IMG/VR virus record: IMGVR_UViG_3300048061_000271 | Location: 1 to 35,656 of that record | DNA length: 35,656 bases | From: a virus | Strand: one strand, 5' to 3' | Shown: positions 15,063 to 24,001 of the stretch, one piece after another | Layout of the letters: each line of letters opens with the position of its first letter | Position numbering within the stretch: the first letter of the stretch is position 1 | Notes under the pieces: generated by a model | Databases searched by the model: none | What the model saw: only the letters and a program-made list of their open reading frames with translations | Told to the model about the DNA's origin: nothing | Position numbers and translations under genes: made by a program

Positions 15063-15373
15063 TGGCAATTACCTGTACAGTAACTCGTGGTTTTACATAC
15101 GCAACCGGGGTAGACATTTCGGCTGCAAATTTAAATCAATTGGGCGAGCCAATAGTCACAGTACCAAGCGTAACCGATACCACAGTAGTGCTAAAGAGTT
15201 TTGCAGTTGCGGATCTACCTTCTGCTGGAACTGCGGGCAAAGTAGTGTATTGTACCAATGGAGATGGTGGCAGTCCCTGCCTGGCATTGGACAATGGTTC
15301 AGCATGGCTACGAATAAATCTAGGGGCAGCCGTAAGTGCAAGTGATGAAGAGGAGTATATAATCGCAGAATGA
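15062..15373 (+). CDS. Small beta-rich virion-type protein (103 aa)
   Basis: It begins MAITCTVTRGFTYATGVDIS and contains LNQLGEPIVTVPSV, a hinge found near the N-termini of many phage fibre proteins. Then AGKVVYCTNGDGGSPCLALD, which has two cysteines. The end is acidic (SDEEEYIIAE). The protein may be a fibre-attachment or tail-tip component. It is coupled to both neighbours (TAATG and ATGA overlaps). Confidence 0.6.
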   Translation: MAITCTVTRGFTYATGVDISAANLNQLGEPIVTVPSVTDTTVVLKSFAVADLPSAGTAGKVVYCTNGDGGSPCLALDNGSAWLRINLGAAVSASDEEEYIIAE

Positions 15374-15708
15374 ATATACTAGAACGAGCAAAGCAATTTT
15401 ACGATTCAACCAAGGGCGATATGTTCAAGGATTTAAGTGCGTATGCAGCCTATGGCTATGTATTCATTACACCGCAAACCATGTTGCTTGGAAAAGCAGT
15501 AAGGACAGATGCAGACATCCATCCAAATGAACAATGGGGTGTACTTGCACCCGATGCCTGGTATGTAAAAACTGCCATTGGAGATAATGCAATTTCAGAC
15601 TTTATAAATAGTATTCCATACCCACTGCCATTTGTTGGGTGGATGAGACAATTAAAACAAAAACCTATTAAGTGGTACGACTTTAATAGAATCAATCGGA
15701 GGAAATAA
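15370..15708 (+). CDS. Hypothetical protein (112 aa)
   Basis: It begins MNILERAKQFYDSTKGDMF and has a glycine- and aromatic-rich centre (AYAAYGYVFITPQTMLLGKA) followed by EQWGVLAPDAWYVKTAIGD. The C-terminus is basic (KWYDFNRINRRK). I see neither the catalytic signature of a lysozyme nor of an amidase. Position among virion genes suggests a minor structural or chaperone role. The family is not recognised. Confidence 0.6.
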   Translation: MNILERAKQFYDSTKGDMFKDLSAYAAYGYVFITPQTMLLGKAVRTDADIHPNEQWGVLAPDAWYVKTAIGDNAISDFINSIPYPLPFVGWMRQLKQKPIKWYDFNRINRRK

Positions 15709-15710
15709 CA

Positions 15711-17675
15711 ATGGGAGGAGGGCCAGACATTAATTATCCTGAGCAGCCAAGTTATGGCGAGGGGATGGCAGACGCACTTAAAGCGCAAGTACAATTACTT
15801 ACAGGTACAGGAGACTTTGCAGAGACAGGGTCACTTGAATCCTTGCTTCCACTTGAAGAATCAATTCGTAGAAAAACTGCACAGACAGACACGGATATAC
15901 TTAGGCAGACTTTGCTAGGTAGTGGCAGTGATGAGAAGTATGCACCAGATGGACGTATTATTGTTGGATATGAAGATCCACCTGCTAATGCTGGTGGTGG
16001 AGGTGGAGGTCAGTATAAAATTATAGGTGGTGTTGTTACTAAACAATATACTTTAGGGATGGGCGCTGGGCTACCTGGTTTTGGACTCGACATTAAAATA
16101 ATTGATACTGCTACAGGAAAAGTTGTTGATGAGAAAAAAATAGTGCCTCCGAGTCCTTGGACTTCAGAAGCTCATAATGCACAACAAAAAGCACAAACAG
16201 CACGAGCAGATTTTGTAAAAAACTCTGGATATTTTACACCACAACAAGCACAAACATATTTAGATGCAGACTATCCAGAGTCCATAGTATTTGGACAAGA
16301 AGGAGGAGTAACTGAAGCAACCCCCATCTACAAAAAAGATGCGTCTGGTAATGATGTAGTAGCACCAGCCGGAACATTCACACCAGGTGAATCCGCACAA
16401 CGTGCAGGTGATGGCATGATCGACCTACTTGGTGACACACGAAACATCACACAATACGAAACCAAAACTGCCACACAAGCAGATGTGGACGCTGGACTTG
16501 CAGATGAAGTGGGCAAGCAATTCGTACAGCAAGTCAACACAACTGACCAAGCAGGATTCCGTGATGGTGAGTTCAAAGGTCTATCTGCAATGGCAGAAGA
16601 TATACAACGTGGTAACCTATCACGCCAGCGTGAAGCAGACCTGCAAGATGTAGCTCGTTTAGAACCACTCTTTGGTCAAATCATGGAGGATTATAAACCT
16701 GGCACTACATCCGCATTGACCGGGGCAAAAGATTTAATCGAGGAACAAAAAGATAACTTGCTTGGAGAAGTAGGAATTTCCGATCCTGCAAAAGTACAAG
16801 CACAAGGTGTACAAGCAGATGCCCTACGAGCAGGTTTAATGTCCGATGCAGAAGAAGCACTTGGACAAGGATTAACAGATCGTGAGGAACGACAAATCGC
16901 AGAGGCTGCACGTGCACGCTCCACCATGATGGGTAGAACATTTGACCAATCTGGTGCAATCGCAGAAGCAGAAGCAAGGGTTGCTGAAGACAACCAGCGT
17001 AGAATGCAGAACCGAGGATTTGCACAATCTGTACTTGGGCAGGAAGCAGATATACAGACAAGTGATGATACTCGTTCCATGCAGGCAGACCAATTTAACG
17101 TGGCATCACAAATGGATGCTGAAAAGTTGCGTGAATCATTAAGGCAACAAGGATTGCTTGGATATTTAGACGCAGCCTCACGAGTATCCCAACTTGAGAA
17201 CCAAGGACAACTTGATCCATTCCAGGCAATACTTGGACGATCTGGTGGTGGAAGCTTGCAAGCCGGACAATCTGTGTTTGGTCAGGCAGGCTATGGATTA
17301 AACTCTGGCCCTGCATACCTCAACCCAGAGAGTGGCTTAGGATACATACAAAACCAAGCAACTAATGCAGCTAATATGTATGGCGCTCAAGTAGCAGCAG
17401 ATGCAACTAGGAATGCAGGTATCATGAGTGGTATTGGTTCAGCAGCAGGTGGATTACTAGGTAATACATCACTCTTCTGCTGGGTAGCAAGAGAAGTATA
17501 TGGCGAGCATAATCCAGCATGGAAGATGTTTCGTATGTGGATGTTCCTAGAATCACCAAGCTGGTTCTTTAAACTATACAAGAATTACGGAGAACGCTTC
17601 GCAAACTTCATCGCAGATAAACCACGCTTGAAAGCAGTAATCCGTAAGTGGATGGATTCAAAAATAAGGAGATAA
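15711..17675 (+). CDS. Ejection-type virion protein with CWVAREVYG C-terminal module
   Basis: The 654-aa product has a strong GGAGG site. The N-terminal region is flexible (GGGPDINYPEQPSYGEGM, later GGGGGGQ). A long alanine/glutamine-rich helical body (about 260-520) includes ARARSTMMGRTFDQSGAIA. A hydrophobic Ala/Gly segment (IMSGIGSAAGGLLGN) precedes the C-terminal module of about 65 residues. That module starts CWVAREVYGEHNPAWKMF and ends with a basic helix (LKAVIRKWMDSKIRR). I recall this module at the ends of other environmental-phage virion proteins. The body resembles internal/ejection proteins that leave the head with DNA. The function of the module is unknown. Confidence 0.68.
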   Translation: MGGGPDINYPEQPSYGEGMADALKAQVQLLTGTGDFAETGSLESLLPLEESIRRKTAQTDTDILRQTLLGSGSDEKYAPDGRIIVGYEDPPANAGGGGGGQYKIIGGVVTKQYTLGMGAGLPGFGLDIKIIDTATGKVVDEKKIVPPSPWTSEAHNAQQKAQTARADFVKNSGYFTPQQAQTYLDADYPESIVFGQEGGVTEATPIYKKDASGNDVVAPAGTFTPGESAQRAGDGMIDLLGDTRNITQYETKTATQADVDAGLADEVGKQFVQQVNTTDQAGFRDGEFKGLSAMAEDIQRGNLSRQREADLQDVARLEPLFGQIMEDYKPGTTSALTGAKDLIEEQKDNLLGEVGISDPAKVQAQGVQADALRAGLMSDAEEALGQGLTDREERQIAEAARARSTMMGRTFDQSGAIAEAEARVAEDNQRRMQNRGFAQSVLGQEADIQTSDDTRSMQADQFNVASQMDAEKLRESLRQQGLLGYLDAASRVSQLENQGQLDPFQAILGRSGGGSLQAGQSVFGQAGYGLNSGPAYLNPESGLGYIQNQATNAANMYGAQVAADATRNAGIMSGIGSAAGGLLGNTSLFCWVAREVYGEHNPAWKMFRMWMFLESPSWFFKLYKNYGERFANFIADKPRLKAVIRKWMDSKIRR

Positions 17676-17680
17676 ATATT

Positions 17681-19399
17681 ATGGCAAGAAAACCATTCTT
17701 TAGCGGAAATTACGGATCAGCGCTTGCACGGGTCGATACTCGACCCATTGTTGAAGCCGGGCGTGCGCAAGGCCAAATGTATGCCAACATGGGGCAACAG
17801 ATTGGAGGCATGATTCAGCAGTATGGGCTTAACAAGGAGAAGCGTGCAGAACTTACAGATCAAATTGAAAGTGCCATAAAGTTTAATCCTGAGTACCTAA
17901 CTCGCATGACATCAACTGGGGATGAGGCAGCAGATAAGGAAGCACAAAACAAATTAGATAAACTTGCCAAAGGTGATTTAAATATGACTCAGTTAAAAGG
18001 TCTTGCAGGTGACCTTGCGATGATGGAGAAAGTGGATCTAAAAGCACAAAGGGAAGAGGATCGAAAAATTGCAAACTTGTATAAAACTACACTTACAAAA
18101 CAAGTAGAACAATCAACTGCTAGTAAAAAACTTATAGACGATTTAAGTAAAAGTAAGCTAAAACGTGAAGATCAGTTAAGAAAGTCTTATGGGGCGCAAG
18201 GCAGGACAATTATAGAACAATTGCAGGGTTCATCTAATAAAACCCAAGCATTTAATAAACTTACTCCTGGTCAACAGAAATTAGTAAGAAATCTTGATGC
18301 AATAGAATCGGGAGTTTATGATCTTGAAAAATTAGACTTTGACCCTTTTGACAATCTAAAATTTACAGAAGGTAATATTAATATTAAAAAGTTGCTTGGT
18401 GATATTGATAAACAAGAAACAGAAGCAGCTAAAGAGCAGAAAAACACTAAGTATTATCAAGGATTACAAGAAGAGCTTGAGACAAATGTAATTTATCAAA
18501 TGGGTAATATAGATAAATTGTCACCAAGAGAACTATGGATTGCAAGCAATGAATCTAATATTGCCTTGCAAGAACCACTTGAGAAATTTGATCCAAATAA
18601 AGTAGAGGAGTACAAGCAAGCAGTCTTGCAGACACAACAAGATACAAGAGAAGGACAAGGACAGAAACAAATTATACAGGCAGGTGGCATTGTTGCACCA
18701 CAAGGTGCATTACAAATGGTAGACGGACAACTATCAAGAATTGGAACTCCTGCTGAACAAATGACCACGCAGAATTTTGAACAAGCAACGCAAGGCATTC
18801 CTGTAACTCCTACAATAAAGCCTGTCGATGAAGATACTGCATTTAGAGGTCAAGCAACTGAGATGATAGAAGATTTTGGTAATTCTGTGAAAATGTTTTT
18901 TACAGGTGAACCTATGGATACATTTGCAGATGGAAAACAAGCAGTTCAGCAAACGCAAAACTTAGAAACAATAAGAAATGTGATACAACCTATTTTATTG
19001 TCTGAATTTGGTGGCAAAATTACAAACTTTCAGCTTGAGCAAATTAAAAAGAACATCCCATTGTCTAGTGATAAACGAGCAAGAGGTAGAGAAAAACTAG
19101 AAAATTTAACAGGGTTAATGGAATCACAACTAAGTAAAGCTAATCTTTATTTACAAACTACGAAACCAGGCACAGAAAACTACGCAGATGCTGCATATGT
19201 AAAAAGACAGATTGAGGCTAACTTACCTATGTTAAAGCAAGCATTTCAATCAAAACAAAGCTATACAACGCCTCCAAATATCAGGAAGATTTTAGACAGC
19301 AATAAAACCAAACCTAAAGCTCAAGTTGATACAAATGCATCTAATGTAGACTTAAGCGGATATACAATAGATCAACTCTTGCAAATGCAAAACAGATGA
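17681..19399 (+). CDS. Putative internal virion/ejection protein (572 aa)
   Basis: I place the start at ATG 17681, which has AAGGAG ten bases upstream, rather than the ATG at 17648 inside the previous gene. The protein starts MARKPFFSGNYGSALARV and is then long, charged and helical (coiled-coil-like segments around 110-200 with many K/E/Q). It has no membrane segment and no enzyme motif. It ends NVDLSGYTIDQLLQMQNR. Position between two other large virion proteins and the 1066-aa protein matches the block of ejection proteins in podoviruses. The stop overlaps the next ATG (ATGA). Confidence 0.65.
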   Translation: MARKPFFSGNYGSALARVDTRPIVEAGRAQGQMYANMGQQIGGMIQQYGLNKEKRAELTDQIESAIKFNPEYLTRMTSTGDEAADKEAQNKLDKLAKGDLNMTQLKGLAGDLAMMEKVDLKAQREEDRKIANLYKTTLTKQVEQSTASKKLIDDLSKSKLKREDQLRKSYGAQGRTIIEQLQGSSNKTQAFNKLTPGQQKLVRNLDAIESGVYDLEKLDFDPFDNLKFTEGNINIKKLLGDIDKQETEAAKEQKNTKYYQGLQEELETNVIYQMGNIDKLSPRELWIASNESNIALQEPLEKFDPNKVEEYKQAVLQTQQDTREGQGQKQIIQAGGIVAPQGALQMVDGQLSRIGTPAEQMTTQNFEQATQGIPVTPTIKPVDEDTAFRGQATEMIEDFGNSVKMFFTGEPMDTFADGKQAVQQTQNLETIRNVIQPILLSEFGGKITNFQLEQIKKNIPLSSDKRARGREKLENLTGLMESQLSKANLYLQTTKPGTENYADAAYVKRQIEANLPMLKQAFQSKQSYTTPPNIRKILDSNKTKPKAQVDTNASNVDLSGYTIDQLLQMQNR

Positions 19400-22300
19400 G
19401 CCAAATAACACAAGAGCAAATACGTGCAGAACTTCGTAGAAGAGGAGTTTCAGAAAGAGAAATTGGTTTATCTCATATGGATGATAAGCACAAGGAATAC
19501 GAAGAGTTTTTAAAAACTAATGTTGGGCTACAAGGTGATCCAGCATACCAAGATGTTCTTAATGAATATCGAAATTTAACACAACAACGCGCACAGGCAT
19601 TCTCTGACTTTCAAGCTCAAAAGGCAGATAACTCATCACCGGGTGCAAAAGCAGATGCATTAGGCAGAGGTGTCATGGAAGGAGTTGGGCAAGTAGCTGC
19701 ACTTCCTGTTGAAGCAGTTAATGCGTCACCAAGACTTTTAAACTTAGTGCCTGGTAATGATGTGGAGTTTGAATCATTCTCAAAAGATCCACTTGGTGGT
19801 TCTAAAGACATGCGTAGAGTCACACAAGGTCTTGGCCTTGGTTATTACAAACAAAACCCAAGCAGGTTAGGTCTAACCGATAGTGATGAACCAGCACAAG
19901 TAGGAGACATGCCTCCATCAACAAGACCATTTGCGGTTGCAGGTGAGGAGATTGGTGCAGCAGCTACATTCGCTGCACCAATTGCTGTGGCTGCAAAAGG
20001 CAAGACTGCATTACAAATTGCAAGTTTAGAAAAAAGTGCAAACCCGGTAAGTCAAATGGTTGCCTACGCTGCAAAGAATCCATTGGCAAACGCTGGGTTA
20101 GAAAGCACATTTGCAGTTCTTTCAGGTGCAGGTGCTGGTGTTGCCGAATCAGTTGCACCAGGTGACTCTTCTGCAAGAATGATAGGTGCGGTTGCAACTC
20201 CTTTAGCTCCAATTGCAATACCAGGATTAACACTTGGTTTAGTAAAACTAGCAGGTGGACAAAGTTTGGAAAAACTTGGAACTAATCTGAAAATTAGATT
20301 GGGTGATACAGATTCTGCTGCTGCAAAACTATTACAACAAGGTATTATTGATGCAGGTGGTGACCCTACTCGTCTTGCTAATTCAATTGAAAGTTTCCTA
20401 AAGAAAAACCCACAATATAGAAATAAGCAAACAAAGGGAGATTTATCACCTGGGATGATAACAAACGACCCATCTATGCTCGCAGTTGAGCGTACTTTGA
20501 TCGAGACTGACAAGCAAGTTAAGAAAACTGCTGCTGACCAATCAAGGAAAGCAATCATAGAGATGGATCGTTTGTATAACTCAGTGCTTGGCATAAAAGG
20601 CGCAGATCCAGAGTTACTTCGTATAGTTGCTGATGCAAGAAAAGCACAACTTAATGCAGTTACCGGATTGCGCGTAAAAAATGCAGTTGATAAGGCAAAT
20701 GTATTACAAAGTAGATTGCAAGGATTTGCAGTGCCTGGAGTACCACAGGTTAAAGAAAAAACTGCTAGGCAAATCAAAAAGATATTTGATGATACCCATA
20801 CAGATTTAAGGACTACAGAAAATCAATTATGGAATCGAGTAGATCGCACATTACGAGTTACTCCAACAGAAACTGAGGCATCTTTATTAAAAATTGCTTC
20901 TGAACCAGAAGGAATGGTTGGTATAAATTTAACAGATGGATTACGTAAACTTACAAAAAAGACAGGAAACACCGCAGTATCTTTACAGTCGGATGATTTA
21001 TTAAAAGCTAGATCAGAAATCAGCAGTCAAATAAGGGCTGCAATGAAAGGAGATAATCCAAATCGTGATTTAGCACGTAGGTTGCATGATTTAGAAACAT
21101 CAATAGTTGACGATTTAAGAAGTGCAGGGTCTGGGACTCAGTTAGATTTAGCATCTGATGCAACTAGGAATCGATATGAGTTTTTATATCTACCGCCCGT
21201 GCAGCAAATGTGGTCAAAGGGATTACAAAGTAATTTAAAGAAACCTGACCTTGTTCTTGATTCTCTTTTGAAAGGTAAACAACAAAAGGTTTACCAAACA
21301 TTTGATGACATTATGCAAGCAGGTGCAAAGGGAGTATATCAAAAAGACATGCGTGATCCACTTGCTAGGTTTTATTACGCAATGGCAAATGAAACTATAG
21401 CAGATGGTTCAACAGTTGATCCAACAAAACTTGGAACTTTTCTTAAAACACATGAGCAAGGTCTTAAAGATTTAGGTATATTTGACGATTTAAAGAAACC
21501 AGAAGTACAAGCTCATTTAGTCAAGAGACTAGAGCAGTCTACTAAAAAGCTAAAAAATAATTTTGAAACCAAGTCGTTAGCAGGTAGAGTTTTAAAAACA
21601 GGTCGAGTTGATGATTTTATAGGAAATATTTTAAGTGGAAGTGAAAAAAGATATATTGATCTTAGAGACTCTGTAAATCTTGCAAGAAAACATTCAGATC
21701 CAAGCAGAGCATTAGAAGGTATCCAGCAATCTGTTGTGGAAAACCTGATACAACAAAGCACAATAAAATATGGCAAATCAAGTTACTTGAGTGGTAATAA
21801 GTTGCTTGAAAGTTTATCACAAAAGCAAGGCAAGCGTACATTAGAACAAGATTTAGTTTCTAGTAAATTGCTCACAAAGAAAGAAATGGATTCGATTAAA
21901 GCAATGGCAAATCGAGCTAAAGATTTTGAGGAATCATTAATGCAACGAGCAAGTGGTAAAGAATTAAAATCAATCTCTGAAGGTCTTGGAACAGACGCTT
22001 TTGTTGACATTGTAGGTAGACTTGCTGGTGCTACATTAGCTTCACAAAGTATTTTAGCAGGAGGCGCGCCTAGTCTTATTGTTGCCCATATAGGTTCTCA
22101 ATCAGGTAGGAAATTTCTTGATAAAATGCCTACTTTAAAACTGCGTGAAATTTTAACTGAGGCAATGCTAGATCCTGTTTTTATGAAAGCATTACTTGAG
22201 AAACCTACATCTGCAACTGCGAGAAGTAATTCTCAGCGTAGAATTAAATATTTACTTGCTAGTAAAGGTTTATTATCTCCTGACGATCAGTATCAAATAG

Positions 22301-22596
22301 AAGACCCGGAAGCTAATACACAAGCGCTAATGCAAGAAACAATGCAGCTTGCAAGGGCAGGTAAAAACAAGTTGCAAATCATGGACTTGTACGAGGAAGC
22401 TGCACGCAAGCCTAACTCAGATATTGGCCCATACATGCTTGACCAAGTGCAGTCTCTGGTTGGAGTTAATGACGAGCAACGAGCAAGGATAATGAAGCAA
22501 TACGAGGACAAGAAGATGGATTACTTCCTTAAACGTAGAGGTAGATTTCAAGAAAAAGAAAACCTAGCAAGAGACCTTTTATTATTCCCTTTTTAA
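19396..22596 (+). CDS. Large internal virion/ejection protein (1066 aa)
   Basis: This is the largest gene of the genome and the last of the late block, ended by a strong terminator 100 bases later. The N-terminus is helical (TQEQIRAELRRRGVSEREIG). Residues about 170-300 hold long glycine/alanine-rich hydrophobic segments (EIGAAATFAAPIAVAAKG; GAVATPLAPIAIPGLTLGLV) that could enter membranes. A further one lies near 870 (LAGATLASQSILAGGAPSL). The rest is charged helix. This fits a protein expelled into the host envelope to form a DNA conduit. I saw no lysozyme or transglycosylase signature. An antisense frame of 237 codons across it is treated as a shadow. Confidence 0.7.
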   Translation: MSQITQEQIRAELRRRGVSEREIGLSHMDDKHKEYEEFLKTNVGLQGDPAYQDVLNEYRNLTQQRAQAFSDFQAQKADNSSPGAKADALGRGVMEGVGQVAALPVEAVNASPRLLNLVPGNDVEFESFSKDPLGGSKDMRRVTQGLGLGYYKQNPSRLGLTDSDEPAQVGDMPPSTRPFAVAGEEIGAAATFAAPIAVAAKGKTALQIASLEKSANPVSQMVAYAAKNPLANAGLESTFAVLSGAGAGVAESVAPGDSSARMIGAVATPLAPIAIPGLTLGLVKLAGGQSLEKLGTNLKIRLGDTDSAAAKLLQQGIIDAGGDPTRLANSIESFLKKNPQYRNKQTKGDLSPGMITNDPSMLAVERTLIETDKQVKKTAADQSRKAIIEMDRLYNSVLGIKGADPELLRIVADARKAQLNAVTGLRVKNAVDKANVLQSRLQGFAVPGVPQVKEKTARQIKKIFDDTHTDLRTTENQLWNRVDRTLRVTPTETEASLLKIASEPEGMVGINLTDGLRKLTKKTGNTAVSLQSDDLLKARSEISSQIRAAMKGDNPNRDLARRLHDLETSIVDDLRSAGSGTQLDLASDATRNRYEFLYLPPVQQMWSKGLQSNLKKPDLVLDSLLKGKQQKVYQTFDDIMQAGAKGVYQKDMRDPLARFYYAMANETIADGSTVDPTKLGTFLKTHEQGLKDLGIFDDLKKPEVQAHLVKRLEQSTKKLKNNFETKSLAGRVLKTGRVDDFIGNILSGSEKRYIDLRDSVNLARKHSDPSRALEGIQQSVVENLIQQSTIKYGKSSYLSGNKLLESLSQKQGKRTLEQDLVSSKLLTKKEMDSIKAMANRAKDFEESLMQRASGKELKSISEGLGTDAFVDIVGRLAGATLASQSILAGGAPSLIVAHIGSQSGRKFLDKMPTLKLREILTEAMLDPVFMKALLEKPTSATARSNSQRRIKYLLASKGLLSPDDQYQIEDPEANTQALMQETMQLARAGKNKLQIMDLYEEAARKPNSDIGPYMLDQVQSLVGVNDEQRARIMKQYEDKKMDYFLKRRGRFQEKENLARDLLLFPF

Positions 22597-22698
22597 ATGT
22601 TCCCGTAGACTTGACAAAATAAATAACTCAAACTAACTTAGCATTTACAAAAGGGACGTAGTAATTCCTTGAGTTAGCTGGCAGGAGTGTCAGCACCT

Positions 22699-22723
22699 AG
22701 CCACCTCCGGGTGGCTTTTTTTT
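22699..22723 (+). terminator. Strong rho-independent terminator ending the late genes
   Basis: AGCCACC (22699-22705) pairs with GGTGGCT (22710-22716) around a TCCG tetraloop, followed by a run of T residues. It terminates the structural operon before the integrase. Confidence 0.93.
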
Positions 22724-22800
22724 GGACTGTATTACTAGCATTGCCTAATGATTTTAAAAAAAATACACAATTTGTTTGACACTAAAACATTTTTTGCTTT

Positions 22801-22828
22801 TTGTGATTCCAAGACAAGGAATTATACA
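22801..22828 (+). promoter_or_regulatory. Possible sigma70-type promoter for the integrase
   Basis: A TTGTGA (-35-like, 22801-22806) and TATACA (-10-like, 22823-22828) are spaced 16 bp apart. The spacer overlaps CAAGGAAT of the ATTCCTTG repeat family, which could place a repressor on the promoter. It lies about 105 bases upstream of the integrase ATG. Matches are imperfect. Confidence 0.3.
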
Positions 22829-22847
22829 TCTACTAAAATAGTATTCC

Positions 22848-22894
22848 TTGCACTTTCGTTCAGAAATGTCACGCATGTCTTAAAGAAAGTGCAA
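22848..22894. repeat. 10-bp inverted repeat upstream of the integrase
   Basis: TTGCACTTTC (22848-22857) is the exact reverse complement of GAAAGTGCAA (22885-22894), with 27 bases between. The 12-mer CCTTGCACTTTC (from 22846) recurs at 32871-32882 in the origin-like region. The arms may be integrase or excisionase binding sites. Confidence 0.6.
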
Positions 22895-22931
22895 TGGGGT
22901 ATTAAAACCCACAAAATAAACAATTAAAAAA

Positions 22932-23930
22932 ATGCACTTATCCAATAAAGATATAAATGCTTTACATACAAGCAGAATGGATTTAGATAATCGTGGACAT
23001 TTACCCCGAACCCCACGAACTATGTCTAATAATATTGTACTGAATTATGAGAAGCCACCTGCACGGACAATTCTTTTAAGCGAATTAATTTTTGCATACA
23101 AAGATTGTAGAAGCACTTCTTTTAATGTTCCGAAGTATGAGACGATGCGTAATTGTGCGAATGCATTTAAGTATGTCATGGACAAATTAGAGATGAGTTT
23201 GGATCTTGATACCCGGTACTTGGGTGGAAGGCATCCTGAGAGTGGATTAATTTTGCCTAAGCATTTTTTGCGTAACTTCCCAGAAGGCGCACAAAGATTG
23301 AAATTAAGTAAGTCTTTATTCTCACGTGGTATGATCGAATGGTATGATGAGCAGGGAATTGAGACTTCCTACATGGTAAATTGGACAACCACAGTGGTTA
23401 AGCAACAACCTGTTAAATCATTTATACCTACTAATGACATTCATAGGGTTATTGAGAAGTGCGAATCGATCAAGCACACCAAACCAATATTTTACAAAGC
23501 GTACTTACTTGCGTATGGCCTTGGCTTGCGTAACTCAGAGATGAGGCGAGCAAGGTGGAGTGATTTATATGAGGACATCGAAGGCAATAAATGCATTCGT
23601 ATTCATAATCCTAAATGTGGTGGTGAGTTCCAGGACAGGCCATGCGATCCTACATTTTGGGACAAGGTCATGGAGATGCGTGACTTTAATGATTTAATAT
23701 TAAATTGTAAACAGGTACAAATACGTGAGCGCTTTGCACAATTCTTGAAAGAAGAGTGTGGCGTGAAGGAAAAGTATGCTGTTCATTTATTAAGAAAATA
23801 CTGCGGACATCGATTGATGCGAAGCAATGGAATTTATCCGGCAAGTAAAGCGTTAGGACACGCAGACACTAAGTTGACGGATCAGATATATAGTGGGTTA
23901 CCTACTATAAGTGCGACTAAGATCGCATAA
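22932..23930 (+). CDS. int: Tyrosine-type site-specific integrase
   Basis: The 332-aa product has the catalytic set in order. R200 is in GLGLRNSEM, H285 and R288 in AVHLLRKYCGHR, H310 in ALGHADTKLTDQIY, and the nucleophile is Y320. The fold boundary lies near residue 160, with an N-terminal core-binding domain before it (helical, from about 45). The extra N-terminal 35 residues may be an arm-binding segment. It would insert the circular phage genome into the host chromosome through attP/attB. An inverted copy of TGGGGTATT flanks the gene (22895-22903 and 23936-23944). No excisionase next to it is certain; the 78-aa protein at 25950 is a candidate. Confidence 0.93.
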   Translation: MHLSNKDINALHTSRMDLDNRGHLPRTPRTMSNNIVLNYEKPPARTILLSELIFAYKDCRSTSFNVPKYETMRNCANAFKYVMDKLEMSLDLDTRYLGGRHPESGLILPKHFLRNFPEGAQRLKLSKSLFSRGMIEWYDEQGIETSYMVNWTTTVVKQQPVKSFIPTNDIHRVIEKCESIKHTKPIFYKAYLLAYGLGLRNSEMRRARWSDLYEDIEGNKCIRIHNPKCGGEFQDRPCDPTFWDKVMEMRDFNDLILNCKQVQIRERFAQFLKEECGVKEKYAVHLLRKYCGHRLMRSNGIYPASKALGHADTKLTDQIYSGLPTISATKIA

Positions 23931-23979
23931 TTAAAAATACCCCATGCATATAACCAATATGCAAAAACGATAATTTAAA

Positions 23980-23994
23980 CTACAATCAACTACA
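23980..23994 (+). promoter_or_regulatory. Two CTACAAT boxes in 10-bp phase
   Basis: CTACA at 23980-23984 and 23990-23994 (CTACAATCAACTACAATTAG) sit 8 bases before ATG 24002. Just upstream is GCAAAAACGATAA, close to ACAAAAACGATAA before the SSB gene. It belongs to the phased-box family described in the findings. Confidence 0.5.
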
Positions 23995-24001
23995 ATTAGT
24001 T

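Larger units (their letters stand above)
22597..22931 (+). other. Integrase leader: gene-free, repeat-rich; candidate attP
   Basis: No gene was found in these 335 bases. They contain a perfect 8-bp inverted repeat TAACTCAA (22624-22631) / TTGAGTTA (22669-22676) and a strong terminator. The octamer ATTCCTTG occurs at 22664-22671 and 22843-22850, with its inverse CAAGGAAT at 22815-22822. A 10-bp inverted repeat lies at 22848-22894. Clusters of short repeats beside a tyrosine integrase are typical of arm sites and of attP. No tRNA 3' end was recognised, so the core site cannot be fixed. Confidence 0.5.

Noticed and set aside
15370-15708. Endolysin candidate
   Set aside because: The length is small and no catalytic Glu/Asp, His-Cys or zinc-binding pattern of known muralytic enzymes is visible.
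16691-17080. Antisense open frames of 118-129 codons
   Set aside because: Contained in the ejection-type gene at 15711-17675. The Ala/Gln-rich sense sequence produces Leu/Cys/Ser-rich antisense frames without stops.
20064-20777. 237-codon antisense open frame
   Set aside because: It lies wholly inside the 1066-aa virion gene, has Ser/Cys/Phe-rich composition typical of antisense shadows, and has no ribosome site or neighbouring operon.
22660-22716. tRNA 3' end as attB-like core
   Set aside because: The segment has hairpins but no T-loop consensus or acceptor pairing. The hairpin at 22699-22716 with its T-run is a terminator.
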